In this document: positions 7,521-15,123 of the stretch, in pieces | Position numbering within the stretch: position 1 is the stretch's first letter | Layout: each line of letters opens with the position of its first letter | From: an uncultured bacterium | Lineage (GTDB): Bacteria > Verrucomicrobiota > Kiritimatiellia > RFP12 > CAIWXQ01 | Length of the DNA: 60,647 nucleotides | Direction of reading: 5' to 3' | NCBI GenBank assembly: GCA_903916675.1 | Contig: CAIWXQ010000043.1 | Coordinates: 1-60,647 of the forward strand | Position numbers and translations under genes: made by a program | Notes under the pieces: generated by a model | Database searches by the model: none | Told to the model about the DNA's origin: nothing | Seen by the model: only the letters and a program-made list of their open reading frames with translations

Positions 7521-8324
7521 CTACGAATAGAACTCCGGCGCCTTGCGCAGGGTGCGAAAAATTTTTTCGTCGTGGGAGAACATGACCTGCGCCTGGTGTT
7601 CCTGCGCGAGGCGGCGGATCTTCTCGATGGACGCCAGGAAGCTGAGGCTGTCGTAGACGATGCCGGAGGCGCGCGCCGGCGGACCGTAGTTGGCGGGCGT
7701 GTAGAGGGCGTCCTGCGGAAAGAGTAGATTGGCGCCGCGATCCAGCTTGAGCAGCACGCCCAAAAGGCCGGGGGTGTGCCCCGGCAGGTTGAGCAGCTGG
7801 ACACCCTTGGCGATCTCCACCTCTTCGCGCACGCGGGTGAGGCAGGGGATCTGGCAGCGGATGTCGTCCCGGATATAGGCGCCGTGGGATGGGAGCTGCG
7901 GGTTGGCGGCCACCAGCGCCTGCGCGTGCGCGTAGTCGGCGTCAGGCACCAGCACCTCGGCCTGCGCGAAGCGGTGCAGGTTGCCGGCATGGTCACAGTG
8001 CAGGTGCGATAGGACCACCCGCCGGATCCGGTCAACGGACGTGCCGCATCGCGCGAGCTGGGCGTCGAGCGTCTGCTCCGGCAGGTGATAGAAGGGGAAG
8101 ACCGTTTGCAGTCCTTCCGGCCAGTAGCCCTTCATGGCATCCGGGTGGCAGCCGGTGTCGTAGAGGATGGCGCCGTCGGGGTGGTCGATCAGTACGGCAT
8201 AGATCGGGATGCGCACCCAGCGGGCCGCCGGGGTAGGATTGGCGCGTGTGCCGATCACGGCCAGCGAAACCATCCAGTTCAGGTCGCACTCCAGCCAGCC
8301 CAGATCGAGAACGAAAACCTTCAT
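7521..8324 (-). CDS. Metallo-beta-lactamase-fold lactonase-like hydrolase
   Basis: A 267-aa metallo-hydrolase close to the N-acyl-homoserine lactonase (AttM/AiiA-like) group. Visible metal motif: SHLHCDHAGN (HxHxDH), then the later His in LPGHTPG, an Asp in LLFPQDALYT, and a final His in VMFSHDEKIF. The N-terminus MKVFVLDLGWLECDLNWM and the segment PIYAVLIDHPDGAILYDTGCH are typical of the group. It could open lactone rings of quorum-sensing signals, but related enzymes act on other lactones or esters, so the substrate is open. The start at 8324 fits the family length and lies 8 nt downstream of a good -10 box, which suggests a leaderless transcript. Confidence 0.8.
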   Translation of the reverse strand: MKVFVLDLGWLECDLNWMVSLAVIGTRANPTPAARWVRIPIYAVLIDHPDGAILYDTGCHPDAMKGYWPEGLQTVFPFYHLPEQTLDAQLARCGTSVDRIRRVVLSHLHCDHAGNLHRFAQAEVLVPDADYAHAQALVAANPQLPSHGAYIRDDIRCQIPCLTRVREEVEIAKGVQLLNLPGHTPGLLGVLLKLDRGANLLFPQDALYTPANYGPPARASGIVYDSLSFLASIEKIRRLAQEHQAQVMFSHDEKIFRTLRKAPEFYS

Positions 8325-8332
8325 GGCTAGCG

Positions 8333-8362
8333 AGTATACCCATCCGACAATCAACCTGTCAT
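8333..8362 (-). promoter_or_regulatory. Putative promoter, leaderless start
   Basis: Minus-strand ATGACA (8362-8357), an 18-bp spacer and TATACT (8338-8333), matching 5 of 6 consensus bases in each box. Only 8 nt separate the -10 box from the ATG of the lactonase-like gene, so transcription would start at or within 1-2 nt of the start codon. Confidence 0.55.
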
Positions 8363-8369
8363 CCCCCCA

Positions 8370-8417
8370 AAATCGGAGTCGCGATTCCGACTTTGATTTG
8401 ATTTCGAAGCCAGCGCC
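8370..8417. repeat. Degenerate ATCGG/GATTCCGA repeat
   Basis: Intergenic stretch with AATCGGAGTC, GATTCCGACTTTGA and TTCGAAGCC. It resembles the ATCGGxATCG-type stretches at 28157-28235, 40780-40815 and 59270-59322. Confidence 0.45.
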
Positions 8418-8455
8418 GCATTCGCCCATGTTCCATGACGAATCCCCCTTTTCAG

Positions 8456-8485
8456 TTGTCGCGCGCCATCTGGTTTGGGTATGTT
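8456..8485 (+). promoter_or_regulatory. Putative pyrH promoter
   Basis: TTGTCG (8456-8461), an 18-bp spacer and TATGTT (8480-8485), about 33 nt upstream of the proposed TTG start of pyrH. Each hexamer matches 4 of 6 consensus bases. Confidence 0.4.
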
Positions 8486-8524
8486 ATTACTCCAGCGAAC
8501 GACATTTTATTTAGGAGGCTTCCT

Positions 8525-9283
8525 TTGGCTGCCCGAACGACGAAACTGAAGTACAAGCGTATCCTCCTGAAACTGAGCGGTGAGGTGCTGGGGAGCCGCG
8601 AGAATGGCGAGTGCATCGATCTAACGACGATCGCTGGCATTTCCCGGCGCGTCAAGAACGTGGCCGACATGGGCGTGCAGATCGCGATTGTGCTGGGCGG
8701 CGGCAACATCTTCCGCGGCGGCCAGGGCGAGAGCAAGGGGATCGCGCGCACCTCCGGTGACTACATGGGGATGCTCGCCACGATCATCAACGGCTTGGCG
8801 TTGCAGAACGCCCTCGAGCAGATTGGGGTGCAGACGCGCCTGCAGACGGCCATTGAGATGCCCAAGGTGGCCGAGGGTTTCGTGCAGCGCCGCGCGCTGC
8901 GCCACCTGGAGAAGGGGCGCATCGTGATCTTTGCGGGCGGCACGGGTAACCCGTACTTCAGCACCGACACGGCCGCCGCCCTGCGCGCCAGCGAGATTGG
9001 CGCAGAAGTGCTGATCAAGGCCACCAAGGTTGATGGCGTCTACTCGGACAACCCCGTGACCAACCCCCGGGCCCGGCGCTACACGAAGCTGGGATATCAG
9101 GAGGCGCTGGAAAGGCGCCTGCGGATCATGGATTCGGCCGCCTTTGCGCTCTGCATGGACAACCGGGTCCCGATCATCGTCTGCGACTTTTTCGACAAGG
9201 ACGCTCTGGTGCGCGCGGTGCGCGGCGAACCCGTAGGCACGCTGGTGACCGACATTTCCAAGGCGCAGAGCAGGCAGGAGTAG
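8525..9283 (+). CDS. pyrH: UMP kinase
   Basis: Phosphorylates UMP to UDP with ATP in de novo pyrimidine synthesis; cytoplasmic, hexameric in bacteria. The 252-aa protein shows the amino-acid-kinase fold signatures: YKRILLKLSGE at the N-terminus, VLGGGNIFRG, GDYMGMLATIINGLAL, and GGTGNPYFSTDTAAALRA with VLIKATKVDGVYSDNP. No ATG fits; TTG at 8525 is chosen because AGGAGG (8513-8518) lies 6 nt upstream and gives the usual N-terminus length. The ATG at 8435 would add 30 residues with no ribosome-binding site. frr follows after 5 bp, the common pyrH-frr pairing. Confidence 0.95.
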   Translation: MAARTTKLKYKRILLKLSGEVLGSRENGECIDLTTIAGISRRVKNVADMGVQIAIVLGGGNIFRGGQGESKGIARTSGDYMGMLATIINGLALQNALEQIGVQTRLQTAIEMPKVAEGFVQRRALRHLEKGRIVIFAGGTGNPYFSTDTAAALRASEIGAEVLIKATKVDGVYSDNPVTNPRARRYTKLGYQEALERRLRIMDSAAFALCMDNRVPIIVCDFFDKDALVRAVRGEPVGTLVTDISKAQSRQE

Positions 9284-9288
9284 GTGTC

Positions 9289-9852
9289 ATGGATAATTTG
9301 GACGACGTATTGCTGGATGTCGAAGAGAAGATGGACAACACGGCAAAAATGCTCAAGGGGCAGTTCGCCGGGTTGCGCACGGGCAAGGCCTCGCCGGCGC
9401 TGGTCGAGGGCGTGCAGGTGCAGTACTACGGCACGCCGACGCGCCTGCGCGACATCGCCGGCATCTCGGCTCCGGAGCCGCGCATGCTGGTGATCAGCCC
9501 GTACGACCCGAACGCGCATGCCGACATCGAAAAGGCCATTCTGGGCGCGAACCTTGGCGTCACGCCGCTCAACGACGGCCGCGTGATCCGCGTCCCGATT
9601 CCCGAGCTGAGCGAGGAGCGGCGCAAGGAGATCGTGAAGGTGGCGCGCCGTCAAGCCGAGGAGGCGCGCGTGGCGATCCGTAATGTTCGGCGCGACGCCA
9701 ACGAGGCGGTCAAGGCGCTCCAGAAGAGCGGCAAGATTTCAGAGGACGAGCGCGACCAGGGGCTGGTCGATGTGCAGAAAAGCACTGATGGGCACATTGC
9801 AAAGATCGATCAGGAAGTGAAGAACAAGGAAGCTGAACTGATGGTTGTATAG
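9289..9852 (+). CDS. frr: Ribosome recycling factor
   Basis: Releases ribosomes from mRNA after termination, together with EF-G. The 187-aa length and the sequence are standard: KMDNTAKMLKGQFAGLRTGKASPALV, LVISPYDPNAHADIEKAI, a conserved NDGRVIRVPIPELSEERR box and a helical C-terminus (IAKIDQEVKNKEAEL). CAGGAG from the end of pyrH serves as ribosome-binding site, with only 5 bp between the two genes, so they are cotranscribed and possibly coupled. Confidence 0.97.
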   Translation: MDNLDDVLLDVEEKMDNTAKMLKGQFAGLRTGKASPALVEGVQVQYYGTPTRLRDIAGISAPEPRMLVISPYDPNAHADIEKAILGANLGVTPLNDGRVIRVPIPELSEERRKEIVKVARRQAEEARVAIRNVRRDANEAVKALQKSGKISEDERDQGLVDVQKSTDGHIAKIDQEVKNKEAELMVV

Positions 9853-9898
9853 TCGTCACGTTTACTGTACGCTGACGTTTCATTCAGGGGAGATGAGC

Positions 9899-10756
9899 AT
9901 GGCCAACGATAATGCGAATCAGGTTCCGCAGGGCGCGATTCCACCCAAGGCAGTGCCGCCGCCGACTGGGGAGACCCCCACGGCAACCTCGCGGACCGTG
10001 CGCCTGAAGCCGCTGACCCCGGGTGCCGCGCCGGCAACTGCTTCCCGGCTTCCTCCGGTGGTGCCGTCCGCCCCCGCGGGGACCGAGGCTGCGTCCAGCG
10101 CAATCAAGCGCATGACCACGCGCATCTCCACCATGGCGAACGAGATCGATCCCCTGACCGGCCGCAAGCTCACGGGGCCAATCCCTGCCGAGAGCGTTTC
10201 CGAGGCACCGGTTGCCCAGAAGTCCGCGACGCGCGTGCCACTCTCCTCGACCGCTCGCATTCCGGAGCTGGCTGACATGCCGCGGACGGCCCGCGGGCGC
10301 GTGGAGCCCCCTGCCGTGATGGGTCAGCCGCCCTCGCAGCAGCCAGCCGGCAAGGCCAAGACATCTCGCATTTCGCTGGAGTCCGCTATGGGTGTCCCGA
10401 GCACGGACGCCGGGATACCAAAGACCATCAAACTGAAGCGGCCGGACGAGGCGTTGTTCAGGGTCGCCACCCCCGGTGCGGAGGAGGATGCGGACGGCTC
10501 TGCGCCCGCGCAGAAGAAGACGATCCGCGTCAAGCGCCCGACCGTCCCGGAGGCTTCCGCGCAGGACGAGGCAGCCGACTCGGCGCCCGTCTCGCCATTG
10601 ACCTTCGTGCCGGCCCCGGAGCGTGGGACGGGATTATTCGTCCTGCTGGCCGTGGCCGCGTTGCTGGTGGCCATCGGACTGACCGGTCTCTTCACGGCCC
10701 AACTCTTCGGCTGGCCGGTTCCTACGGCGCTTGACACCCAGTTCCAGAAGGGTTGA
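9899..10756 (+). CDS. Proline-rich protein with C-terminal TM segment
   Basis: An unrecognised protein of about 285 aa. Most of it is Pro/Ala/Thr-rich and probably disordered, with repeated short basic motifs: TVRLKPLTP near the N-terminus and KTIKLKRP and KTIRVKRP in the second half. One transmembrane helix (GLFVLLAVAALLVAIGLTGL) lies about 40 residues from the C-terminus, so the long N-terminal part is likely cytoplasmic. The start at 9899 has GGGGAG 6 nt upstream; the ATG at 9893 directly abuts that site. It follows frr by 46 bp and ends at a strong terminator. The repeated KxRP-like motifs could bind a partner or nucleic acid, but no function can be assigned. Confidence 0.65.
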   Translation: MANDNANQVPQGAIPPKAVPPPTGETPTATSRTVRLKPLTPGAAPATASRLPPVVPSAPAGTEAASSAIKRMTTRISTMANEIDPLTGRKLTGPIPAESVSEAPVAQKSATRVPLSSTARIPELADMPRTARGRVEPPAVMGQPPSQQPAGKAKTSRISLESAMGVPSTDAGIPKTIKLKRPDEALFRVATPGAEEDADGSAPAQKKTIRVKRPTVPEASAQDEAADSAPVSPLTFVPAPERGTGLFVLLAVAALLVAIGLTGLFTAQLFGWPVPTALDTQFQKG

Positions 10757-10783
10757 GCCGCGCTTCGCGGAGCGAGGCACGAC

Positions 10784-10816
10784 GGCGGCCAGATGATACT
10801 GGCCGCCTTTTTCTTT
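10784..10816 (+). terminator. Rho-independent terminator
   Basis: Perfect 9-bp stem GGCGGCCAG (10784-10792) and CTGGCCGCC (10799-10807) with a 6-nt loop, followed by TTTTTCTTT. It ends the pyrH-frr-membrane protein unit, 28 bp after the last stop. Confidence 0.93.
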
Positions 10817-10844
10817 ACCAGGATCAGCTTTTCGCAGGTTCCCC

Positions 10845-12020
10845 ATGATGACCGACCATCAACCGTATCACATTCTCAGGGAGAAATTCCGTCGGGACTA
10901 TCGCTGCGAACCAGGCGTGATTGCATACGCCCCCGGCCGTGTCGAGGTGCTGGGAAACCACACGGATTACAACGAGGGGCTGGTCCTTTCCGCGGCCATC
11001 GACGTCGGCACTTTCTTTGCCTGTGGGCCGCGCCGCGACGGCACATTTCGCCTGACAGCCGCCGACGTGGATGAAACCGTGGAGTTTCTGGCGGCCGCCC
11101 CCGAGGCATCCCGCGCACACCCTTGGGCTAATTACGTCAAAGGCGTGCTGGCTGGGCTGGCGGCGCGCCAGCCGCTGGCGCACGGCTGTGATGCGATGTT
11201 CCTCGGCGACATTCCCCTCGGCAGCGGACTTTCCAGTTCCGCCGCGCTGGAGATCTGCGCCGGCCTGGCGCTTGCCCGCCTCTACGGCATCGCCGTCGAC
11301 CCGCTCGACATGGCCCGCATCGGTCAGGCCGCCGAGCACCGCTTTGCCGGCGTGAAGTGCGGGCTGATGGACCAGATTTCCAGCCTCTTTGGCAGGAATG
11401 GAACACTGGTGGAGACGGACTTCCGCTCACTGGCCGTGCGCAACGTCCCCCTCGGGCGCGACGTCTGCCTGCTGATCTGCAACACCCACGCCCGCCATGC
11501 GCTGGTGGACGGCGAATACAACCGCCGCCGCGAGGCCTGCGAGTTTTCCGCGCGGTACTTTGCCACGGTGCTTCCCCATCCGGTGCGGGCGCTGCGCGAT
11601 GTGAGCCGGCAGGAATGGGAGGCGTATCGCGGCGGACTTTCGGCACTTATGGCGCGCCGCGCCATTCACCCCATCGGCGAGAACGAGCGCGTGATGCAGG
11701 GCGCCCGGCTGCTGGCGCACAACGATCTCGCCGGCTTCGGCAGGCTCATGTACGAGTCTCACGAGAGCTCGCGGACCTGCTTCGAGAACTCCTGCCCGGA
11801 ATTGGATCTGCTGGTCGAGGCGGCGCGTCCCATTCCCGGCGTGCTGGGCGCGCGGCTTTCCGGCGGTGGGTTTGGCGGCAGTGTGGTGGTCCTGACGCAA
11901 TGCCACGCGGCGGCGGCTGCCGGCGCGGCGTTGGCCGAAGCCTACGGGCGCGCATTCGGTAAGCCGTGTGACGCCCGCATCCTGACGCCCAGCGACGGTG
12001 CGCACGTGGTGATGGGGTAA
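10845..12020 (+). CDS. galK: Galactokinase
   Basis: Phosphorylates galactose at C1 with ATP, the first step of the Leloir pathway; a GHMP-family kinase of 391 aa. Signatures: APGRVEVLGNHTDYNEG (galactokinase signature with the substrate-binding Asn-His-Thr-Asp), the GHMP ATP loop IPLGSGLSSSAALE, GLMDQISSLFG with the catalytic Asp, and the C-terminal GARLSGGGFGGSVVVL. The start is an ATG-ATG pair at 10845 and 10848 with no strong ribosome-binding site. It is the first gene after the terminator at 10784 and is convergent with epmA (32 bp between stops). No other gal genes are nearby. Confidence 0.93.
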   Translation: MMTDHQPYHILREKFRRDYRCEPGVIAYAPGRVEVLGNHTDYNEGLVLSAAIDVGTFFACGPRRDGTFRLTAADVDETVEFLAAAPEASRAHPWANYVKGVLAGLAARQPLAHGCDAMFLGDIPLGSGLSSSAALEICAGLALARLYGIAVDPLDMARIGQAAEHRFAGVKCGLMDQISSLFGRNGTLVETDFRSLAVRNVPLGRDVCLLICNTHARHALVDGEYNRRREACEFSARYFATVLPHPVRALRDVSRQEWEAYRGGLSALMARRAIHPIGENERVMQGARLLAHNDLAGFGRLMYESHESSRTCFENSCPELDLLVEAARPIPGVLGARLSGGGFGGSVVVLTQCHAAAAAGAALAEAYGRAFGKPCDARILTPSDGAHVVMG

Positions 12021-12052
12021 GGCGGTTCTACACGCGGCTGCAGCACCCGTTG

Positions 12053-12976
12053 TTATCCGCGTGGCGGACAGAATGGGCGGACCTCATCGATCGTCTGCGC
12101 GTTGCAGAGCAGCATGGCCAGCCGATCTACTCCCATCGCGATTCCTCCGCACGGCGGCAGTCCGCGCTCCAGCGCGGCCAGGAAAGGTTCGTCCAGCGGA
12201 TATGCCGTGTGGCCGATCTGCCGGCGCGCTTCGTTGCAGGCCAGGAAACGTGCCCGCTGTACTGCGGCGTCAGTCAGCTCGCCGTAGGCGTTGGCGATCT
12301 CCAGTCCACCCAGGTACAGCTCCCAGCGTTCCGCCACGGCCGGATCGTCTGGCTTCAGCCTCGCCAGCGCCGCCACCTGCGCCGGATAGTCGGTCAGCAC
12401 GCAGGGGCAGTCCGGGGGAAGCGCGGGTTCGACCTTTCGGACCATGTCCAGGTCGAATCGGTCGGCGTCGAATGCCGCTACCGGATCCCAGCCGGCGAAT
12501 TTCAGGAAGGCTTCGCGGACCGTGAACCGCTGCCAGGGGGAGCCGACGTCGACCCGCGCCTCGCCGCGCGCCAGCAGGCTGCCGCCGGTCACGCGGCAGA
12601 ACACATGGCGTACGAGCGCCGTGCAGTCGCGCAGGATGTCCTCGGCGCCGCCCGGCGCGCGATACCATTCGAGCATCGTGAACTCCGGCGTGTGACGGCT
12701 GCCGCGCTCGCCGTTGCGGAAACAGGGACCGATCTGGAAGATGCGGTCGCTCCCTGCGGCCAGCAGGCGCTTCATGTGCAGCTCCGGCGAGGTGCGCAGC
12801 CAGTACGACCCGCTGGCCGGCGCGTCGATGTGCAGTTCCGGCGCCGGCGTCGGGATGCGTACCGGCGTTTCGACCTCCAGAAACCCGGCAGCTTGGAAGA
12901 ATTCCCGGATGGCCTGCAGCAGGCGGCTTCGGATGGCCAGATTGCGGGGGGAGGGGATGTCGGTACAGGAGTTCAT
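12053..12976 (-). CDS. epmA: EF-P lysine ligase EpmA (PoxA/GenX)
   Basis: Paralogue of class II lysyl-tRNA synthetase without the anticodon domain; in known systems it attaches (R)-beta-lysine to a conserved Lys of elongation factor P. The 307-aa length fits. Class II motifs: motif 1 region FLEVETPVRIPTPAPE, motif 2 FRNGERGSRHTPEFTMLEWY, motif 3 GGIAMGVDRLAMLL. The start at 12976 overlaps the mutY stop (ATGA), so translation is probably coupled. The frame continues upstream only inside mutY. The EF-P gene and the aminomutase epmB are not in the window. MutY-EpmA coupling is not the usual neighbourhood. Confidence 0.9.
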   Translation of the reverse strand: MNSCTDIPSPRNLAIRSRLLQAIREFFQAAGFLEVETPVRIPTPAPELHIDAPASGSYWLRTSPELHMKRLLAAGSDRIFQIGPCFRNGERGSRHTPEFTMLEWYRAPGGAEDILRDCTALVRHVFCRVTGGSLLARGEARVDVGSPWQRFTVREAFLKFAGWDPVAAFDADRFDLDMVRKVEPALPPDCPCVLTDYPAQVAALARLKPDDPAVAERWELYLGGLEIANAYGELTDAAVQRARFLACNEARRQIGHTAYPLDEPFLAALERGLPPCGGIAMGVDRLAMLLCNAQTIDEVRPFCPPRG

Positions 12977-14043
12977 TGGCGTGGCTTCCTTGTGGCCGCG
13001 ATGCACAGCTGCAGCGCGCGGCGATGGGCGGTGGAAAAGAGAAGATGGACGAGTGCGGCGGCATGGACCCAACGGGCGCGTGCGTTGGCGCGCAGACGGC
13101 CGGCGGAACCGCCGGCCGCAAAAAGCACGAGCTGCAGGCGGAAGTGCGAGAAAACGTGCTCGATCATGCCGTTGGCCGACAAATCCGACACGATCAGCCC
13201 GGTCTGACTTTTTACCGCTGTGGCGGCGGTGCGCGCATCCGGCTTGCGTTTGGTCTCGCCCCCGGGCAGTTCCCAGAAGCCGCCGAGCAGCCCCTGTTCG
13301 CGGCGCTGGACGAGCAGCAGGCGTCCACGCCGGCGGATCACCACGGCGCAGGCGTGGCGAGTGGGGACGGATTTGTGCGCCGGTCGGACGGGGAATTTCT
13401 CCTGCGTGCCGGTGCAATGGGCATGGCAGGCGGTGGCCAGCGGGCACTGGTCACAGAGCGGCGTGTGCGGCAGACAGGCCAGCGCGCCGAGTTCCATCAT
13501 GGCTTGGTTGAAGTCGCCGGGGCAGGCGACCGCCATGATGTGTGGCTGCAGCCAGACGGCCAGTTTCCGCCGCGCCGGCAGCTTGCGGAAATCGTCGGTC
13601 CAGCCAAGGTAGCGGCTGAAAACACGCGCCACGTTGCCGTCCACGACTGGCACGGGTTCGTGGAAGCAGATGCTGGCAATCGCGGCAGCGGTATAGGGGC
13701 CGATTCCGGGGAGTTGCGCCAGCGCGGCCGCAGACGCGGGGATGCGGCTGCTGTGTCGGGCAACGATCTCACGGGCGGCGGTCTGAAGGTTGCGCGCCCG
13801 GGAGTAATAGCCGAGCCCTTCCCAGTGCTTGAGCACATCCGCCACTGGCGCTGCAGCCAGGGTGTCGACGGTGGGGAAGCGCCGGAGAAAGCGCTCAAAA
13901 TAGGGGCGGGCTGCGGTGACGCGCGTTTGCTGCAGCATGATCTCGCTGACCCAGACCGCGTACGGGTCTGGATGCCCGCGCCATGGCAGATCACGACGAT
14001 GGGCCGCATACCAGCATAACAGGGCTTGGGACCAGGAACGCAT
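12973..14043 (-). CDS. mutY: A/G-specific adenine DNA glycosylase
   Basis: Removes adenine mispaired with 8-oxoguanine in DNA repair. The 356-aa protein has catalytic Glu34 in VSEIMLQQTRV, the helix-hairpin-helix LPGIGPYTA at 111-119, catalytic Asp135 in VVDGNVAR, and an iron-sulfur cluster motif C-x6-C-x2-C-x5-C at Cys190, 197, 200 and 206. A C-terminal NUDIX-like domain with LLLVQRREQGLLGGFWELPGG recognises 8-oxoG. The start at 14043 is preferred because the family usually begins just before the SWSQALLCWY-type helix; an in-frame ATG at 14070 would add nine residues. mutM lies about 10 kb away (23212-24051), so two parts of the GO repair system are present. Confidence 0.95.
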   Translation of the reverse strand: MRSWSQALLCWYAAHRRDLPWRGHPDPYAVWVSEIMLQQTRVTAARPYFERFLRRFPTVDTLAAAPVADVLKHWEGLGYYSRARNLQTAAREIVARHSSRIPASAAALAQLPGIGPYTAAAIASICFHEPVPVVDGNVARVFSRYLGWTDDFRKLPARRKLAVWLQPHIMAVACPGDFNQAMMELGALACLPHTPLCDQCPLATACHAHCTGTQEKFPVRPAHKSVPTRHACAVVIRRRGRLLLVQRREQGLLGGFWELPGGETKRKPDARTAATAVKSQTGLIVSDLSANGMIEHVFSHFRLQLVLFAAGGSAGRLRANARARWVHAAALVHLLFSTAHRRALQLCIAATRKPRQ

Positions 14044-14181
14044 GTGCCGGAAGTCTCGCCGGAGCGGCACAGGGCGTCAAGGGCGGGTTTGAATCGAGAA
14101 AGCAGGGAAGCCAGAGCGGGACAAATAGTCGGCGCAGTTTCGGATTGTCAGGCAGGAATGGGGCGTCTATTCTCCGGCGGC

Positions 14182-14982
14182 ATGAGCGATACTCTTGCCG
14201 TTACCGTGATAGCGGGCATTGTCGAAGGGATCACCGAATTCCTGCCCGTGTCGTCCACCGGACACCTGCTGGTGACAGAGAAGCTGCTGCACAGGCCGTT
14301 GAGCGAACTGTTCAACATCGTGATCCAGTCCGGCGCGGTGCTGGCGGTGCTGCCGCTCTTCCGCGGGCGGCTGGAGCAGTTCGCCTTTCAATGGCGCGAG
14401 CGCGCGACGCAGCTCTACGCAGCCAAGCTGGCGCTGGCGTTCATTATCACCGGGATCGGCGGGTTGATTCTCAAGAAGGCCGGCTGGAAACTGCCAGAGG
14501 AGGCGCTCCCTGTGGCTTGGGCCCTGCTGATTGGCGGCGTGGCATTCATCGGCATTGAGGCGTGGATCAAGGGGCGGCCGCGGGCGATGGAGGTCACGTG
14601 GCAGGTGGCGGTGGCGGTCGGCCTGGCGCAACTGCTGGCTGCAATCTTCCCCGGCACTTCGCGTTCCGGCGCGAGCATCTTGGCGGCGCTGATTTTAGGG
14701 ATGGGCCGCGCCGAGGCCACGGAATTCTCGTTCCTGGTTGGCATCCCCACCATGCTGGCGGCCGGCGGCTACGAGATATTCCACAAAATGCATCATGGGG
14801 GCACGCCGGACGAAGGGTGGAGAATGGTTTTGCTCGGCACCGTGATTTCCGCTGCCGTATCGTTCGTGGTGGTGAAGTGGCTGCTGGGATACGTGCGGAC
14901 ACACACCTTCACGATCTTCGGCTGGTACCGCATTCTGGCGGCAGCGCTGATCTTCGGACTGCTCTTCGCCGGCGTGTTCTAG
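14182..14982 (+). CDS. uppP: Undecaprenyl-diphosphate phosphatase
   Basis: Integral membrane phosphatase that recycles undecaprenyl diphosphate for peptidoglycan and polysaccharide synthesis; overexpression confers bacitracin resistance in other bacteria. The 266-aa protein shows the two BacA/UppP signatures, EGITEFLPVSSTGHLLVTEKL and FPGTSRSGASILAALILGM, with the conserved Glu, Ser, His and Arg, and about eight membrane segments. The start at 14182 matches the family N-terminus. In-frame ATGs further up (14158, 14026) would add atypical sequence. It is divergent from mutY, with 138 bp between the starts. Confidence 0.94.
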   Translation: MSDTLAVTVIAGIVEGITEFLPVSSTGHLLVTEKLLHRPLSELFNIVIQSGAVLAVLPLFRGRLEQFAFQWRERATQLYAAKLALAFIITGIGGLILKKAGWKLPEEALPVAWALLIGGVAFIGIEAWIKGRPRAMEVTWQVAVAVGLAQLLAAIFPGTSRSGASILAALILGMGRAEATEFSFLVGIPTMLAAGGYEIFHKMHHGGTPDEGWRMVLLGTVISAAVSFVVVKWLLGYVRTHTFTIFGWYRILAAALIFGLLFAGVF

Positions 14983-14996
14983 TACGCGCCTTCTTT

Positions 14997-15098
14997 GGAC
15001 ACGAAGGAGTCGAAATGGAGAGGAAGATCACGAAGGAAGATTGCGCGCGGAAGCCTCCCTTCGGAAGCTTCCCGATATTCTTCCTCTCCTTCGTGTCC
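14997..15098. repeat. Inverted CTTCGTGTCC-type intergenic repeat
   Basis: GGACACGAAGGAG (14997-15009) pairs perfectly with CTCCTTCGTGTCC (15086-15098), and an inner GGAGAGGAAGA (15017-15027) matches TCTTCCTCTCC (15079-15089). The right arm recurs as the identical 15-mer CTCCTTCGTGTCCGC at 35543-35557, with related copies at 16255-16266 and 37531-37580. It lies between convergent genes. Confidence 0.7.
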
Positions 15099-15123
15099 GC
15101 ATCACTGCATCAGCATTGCCTCA

